Assembly (NCBI RefSeq): GCF_000980815.1
Contig: NZ_CP011311.1
Span: 2,387,811-2,451,810 of the forward strand
Direction of reading: 5' to 3'
Length of the DNA: 64,000 nucleotides
From: Corynebacterium camporealensis
GTDB taxonomy: Bacteria > Actinomycetota > Actinomycetes > Mycobacteriales > Mycobacteriaceae
The stretch's first letter is position 1. Each line of letters starts with the position of its first letter. Below, piece after piece: positions 61,583 through 64,000 of the stretch. Both the position numbers and the translations under genes were made by a program. The notes beneath the pieces are model-generated. The model worked only from the letters and a program-made list of their open reading frames with translations, was not told the DNA's origin and searched no databases.

Positions 61583-62575
61583 TTAGTTTTGCTTCTTATT
61601 CTGTTGCTTACGCTGCTTCTTGGTGCGGTGGTCCAGCTTGCGAGCACCAGGCTTTGGAGCAGAAGTGCGCTTCTTTTCGATGCGTGCCTCTTCCTCCTGG
61701 GCCTCTTCCTCATCCATCTTTCCGTAGATGATGCGGGTCTGGAAGAAGGTCCAGACGGTGTTAGCCAGCATGTAGAACAACAGACCAATCGGCCAGATGA
61801 AGCCGGAGAAGATCAGCATGGCCGGCATGACCCAGAGCATCATCTTGCTCATCATGGCCATCTGCTGCTGCATCATCTGCGCGTTGTCATCCTGCGGTGC
61901 CGGGGTCTTGCCGGACAGGCGACGCTGCTCCTGGCGGTCCAAGGACATACGAGCGTTGAAGTGAGTCAGCGTTGCAATGATCGCGATCATCGGAACGATG
62001 ATGACTGCTGCCTGAGCAACGGAGATATCCTCCAGAACCGGGGAGTTCACACGCAGGTTTGCCACCAGCGGAACGCCGAAGATCTTGGCATCCAGAAACT
62101 GCTGAACCAGCTCCGGGCTGAAGATGTAGTTCGCGGTGTTGCGGTTTTCCTCGACGGTCATCGGACCGCCGGCTGGGTGGCCAATGCCGCCAGCGACGTC
62201 GACGGTGCGGTCGAAGGAGCGCAGCACGTGGAACAGACCAATGAACATTGGGATCTGCGCCAGGACCGGCAGACAGCCTGCCAGCGGACGGATGCCAGAT
62301 TCCTTGTAGACCTTCTGCATCTCCTGTGCAGCCATGGTCTTGTCATTGCCGTACTTAGTACGGATTTCTTGCAGCTTGGGCTGCACTTCCTGCATCTTGC
62401 GCGACGATCGGATCTGGTTGATGGTTGGTTTCACCATCAGCAGCTTCAGCGTCCAGGTCAGCAAAATGATTGCCAGAATCCAGGTAATACCCCAGGCAGG
62501 GTCCATTACCAAGCTCAGCAACCAGTGCCAGAACCACAGCACGGCCGAAATGGGCCAGTAGATGATATTTAGCAC
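61583..62575 (-). CDS. yidC: Membrane protein insertase YidC
   Basis: A 330-residue YidC/Oxa1 protein without a periplasmic domain: five helices ([32 protein letters not shown]; and the pair [20 protein letters not shown] / [12 protein letters not shown]). The C-terminal tail is strongly basic ([14 protein letters not shown]), as needed for ribosome binding. The start is GTG at 62575. It sits between yidD and rsmG, with no jag/khpB gene between. Confidence 0.93.
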   Translation of the reverse strand: MLNIIYWPISAVLWFWHWLLSLVMDPAWGITWILAIILLTWTLKLLMVKPTINQIRSSRKMQEVQPKLQEIRTKYGNDKTMAAQEMQKVYKESGIRPLAGCLPVLAQIPMFIGLFHVLRSFDRTVDVAGGIGHPAGGPMTVEENRNTANYIFSPELVQQFLDAKIFGVPLVANLRVNSPVLEDISVAQAAVIIVPMIAIIATLTHFNARMSLDRQEQRRLSGKTPAPQDDNAQMMQQQMAMMSKMMLWVMPAMLIFSGFIWPIGLLFYMLANTVWTFFQTRIIYGKMDEEEAQEEEARIEKKRTSAPKPGARKLDHRTKKQRKQQNKKQN

Positions 62576-62589
62576 GGGTGTTGAAGTCC

Positions 62590-62865
62590 TCAGTTGTTGT
62601 TCGGTTCCGGAACGGGGTCATACCCACCCGGATGCCAGGGTCCACATTTAAAGATCCTGGCTATGGCCATAATGCTGCCCTTGGCTGCGCCATGAACTGA
62701 CAGCGCTTCCAGGGCATACGCACTGCAAGTCGGTTCAAACCGACAGGTTGAAACCATCTTAAGCGGCGAGACATATTTTTGGTAGAAGCGCACCGCCTTC
62801 ACGAGCGGTTGTGCGCTAGGTCGCGCCTTGGGGATGGGTTCGCCGTCGGAATTTAGGTATTCCAT
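62590..62865 (-). CDS. yidD: YidD membrane protein insertion efficiency factor
   Basis: A 91-residue protein with [26 protein letters not shown] and [12 protein letters not shown], the canonical YidD motifs. It overlaps the rnpA 3' end by 13 bp and assists YidC. Confidence 0.94.
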   Translation of the reverse strand: MEYLNSDGEPIPKARPSAQPLVKAVRFYQKYVSPLKMVSTCRFEPTCSAYALEALSVHGAAKGSIMAIARIFKCGPWHPGGYDPVPEPNNN

Positions 62866-63218
62866 ACTTTGCGCAGCGCCTTGGTGATGTCTTTACGGAG
62901 TTGCTCACTCGAAGCGGTGGCGCTTGCCGGGAGCGCGCGGATGACGATGTCGGCTGTCACCGGCAGTTCATCCACTAACGACAGGCACACATGCCGAAGC
63001 CGCCGAGACGTGCGATGGCGAAGCACCGCATTCCCGACGGCTTTGGAAACCACGAGACCGAAACGCGGTCCAGCCGCGTCAATTTCGGTGTCGTGTGAGC
63101 TGTCTGCCGGCACATTTCGAAAGTGCACGACAACTGTGCGCGACCCGGCACGCCGCCCACCTTTAATGGTTCGCCGAAATTGCTGCGGCGAGGTGAGCTT
63201 GTGCTGGTGCGGAAGCAT
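62853..63218 (-). CDS. rnpA: Ribonuclease P protein component
   Basis: A 121-residue basic protein with [20 protein letters not shown] at the start, and [24 protein letters not shown] carrying the RNR-type RNA-binding helix. It is the protein subunit of RNase P for tRNA 5' processing. It follows rpmH by 3 bp in the conserved rpmH-rnpA operon. Confidence 0.95.
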   Translation of the reverse strand: MLPHQHKLTSPQQFRRTIKGGRRAGSRTVVVHFRNVPADSSHDTEIDAAGPRFGLVVSKAVGNAVLRHRTSRRLRHVCLSLVDELPVTADIVIRALPASATASSEQLRKDITKALRKVWNT

Positions 63219-63221
63219 GAC

Positions 63222-63365
63222 TTAAGCAGTCAGCTTTGCACGGCCCTTCTTGCGACGAGCCGCCACGATGGCGCGGCCGGCGCGGGTGTTCATGCGGGTA
63301 CGGAAGCCGTGCTTACGAGCACGACGACGGTTGTTCGGCTGGAACGTGCGCTTTCCCTTTGCCAC
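63222..63365 (-). CDS. rpmH: 50S ribosomal protein L34
   Basis: A 47-residue protein: [20 protein letters not shown] then [13 protein letters not shown] and ending KGRAKLTA. The GTG at 63365 has AAGGAG 7 nt upstream. The in-frame extension to 63419 is a 5' leader, which folds into a GC-rich hairpin (GGGGCG/CGCCCC, 63391-63417). Confidence 0.96.
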   Translation of the reverse strand: MAKGKRTFQPNNRRRARKHGFRTRMNTRAGRAIVAARRKKGRAKLTA

Positions 63366-64000
63366 GTTAATTCTCCTTGAAGTTGTACGCGGGGCGGCAG
63401 CCTTCGGCCAGCGCCCCACGGGTGCGTGTAAATCGCGGGAAAAATACGAGTTACAGCGTCATCGTGACGCCATCGATCCCACGTGCAACATCTTCGTTGC
63501 GATAGACCATGACAGATTACGCGATTTGACGGGGCCTGAACAAATCGACACCCGGGTACACCCGAAATTACAAGAATGTTTTTCTTCCCAGCTAGACCGC
63601 CAGATCCGCCCTGTGGACTGCACGATGTTAACCCACCGAAACCACCGCGCGACACCGCCCAATAAAGTGCACCGATTTTCGCTAGACACCCCTGCGCAAA
63701 CGGCTGTAAAACTAAAGAATCAAATTCCACAGGCACCCACAGGGTGTGAATAACTCTCAACTACAACTTTAGACTTTCGGCATTTTCGCAGGTCAAAGGT
63801 TAAAGTACCCGATTAAGAGTTATCCACACCCATGGACTAGGCTGTGGATAACCTTTTCTTTCACAGCTGTGGATAACTCTGTGGATGGGGAGGTAAGCCG
63901 CTAAAAACCGGTGTGGAAGACTCCGTGGAAATTTTAGTGAAAACTGTAATTTCAAAAGTCTGCGCACCTGACCGACCGACCACGTCCAAAAGGTAGTGGA
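63366..64000. other. rpmH-dnaA intergenic region with DnaA boxes
   Basis: A 635-bp stretch without a credible gene. DnaA-box matches are TGTGAATAA (63745-63753), TTATCCACA (63820-63828), TGTGGATAA (63843-63851 and 63868-63876) and a weak TGTGGATGG (63880-63888). An AT-rich stretch lies at about 63929-63960. The dnaA start is not within the window. In actinobacteria this interval carries the rpmH and dnaA promoters and part of the oriC-associated DnaA sites. Confidence 0.85.

Noticed and set aside
63250..63753. Open frame in the rpmH-dnaA interval, plus strand
   Set aside because: It begins inside rpmH on the opposite strand and crosses the origin-proximal non-coding DNA; no family features.
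1..64000. tRNA or rRNA genes
   Set aside because: No cloverleaf-like or rRNA sequence was recognised in any intergenic gap by eye; a tRNAscan run would settle this.

Overview
The window looks like chromosomal DNA of a Corynebacterium species (high-GC actinobacterium) and ends just short of dnaA/oriC. The right end carries the conserved actinobacterial origin-flanking order NUDIX - DUF6049 - murJ - sigM - trxB - trxA - cwlM - GNAT - parB - parA - rsmG - yidC - yidD - rnpA - rpmH, followed by DnaA boxes. The trp operon with a Trp-Trp-Trp leader peptide, a chrSA/hrtBA-type haem-stress locus, leaderless starts with a TANNNT box 6-8 nt upstream, and MurJ with a C-terminal pseudokinase all fit Corynebacterium.

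Layout. 1-8 kb: partial GtrA gene, nicotinamide nucleotide repair enzyme, ABC exporter (hrtBA-like) divergent from a two-component system (chrSA-like), flavin monooxygenase, VanZ protein and AcuI-type reductase. 9-9.7 kb: four copies of a 62-63 bp dyad repeat, two of which bracket a small ribbon-helix-helix gene. 9.7-20.5 kb: an unknown gene, leuS, an AlbA_2/Schlafen-type ATP-binding regulator with seven operator-like repeats at its start, alkaline phosphatase, a MOSC protein, an N-terminally short pRiA4b ORF-3-like protein, and a Fic gene behind a 33-bp perfect palindrome. 20.5-29 kb: gabD-like dehydrogenase, MHS-type transporter, and a beta-oxidation cluster (TetR, acyl-CoA dehydrogenase, FadN-like bifunctional enzyme, thiolase) with a shared operator at both outward promoters. 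29-36 kb: trpL-trpE-G-D-CF-B-A with a classical attenuator. 36-44 kb: carboxylate symporter, SdpI-like protein, lipoproteins (one a Tat/Rieske protein), bile-acid-type symporter, AzlCD exporter, YqgE, CCA-adding enzyme. 44-63.4 kb: origin-flanking cell envelope, redox and segregation genes, interrupted by yceI, a second AlbA_2 regulator with its own different operator repeats, and pepN. 63.4-64 kb: the rpmH-dnaA intergenic region.

How the parts connect. Five exact parS sites lie between 29.0 and 39.3 kb and a sixth, decayed one lies in pepN; they are the expected targets of the ParB encoded at 59-60 kb. The most unusual signal is a set of three accessory regulator-like genes (two AlbA_2/GHKL proteins and one Fic protein, all with a C-terminal winged-helix-like segment). 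Each has its own distinct palindromic or iterated operator array running up to its start codon, which suggests autoregulation with diverged specificity. No rRNA, tRNA, CRISPR array, insertion sequence or prophage was recognised.
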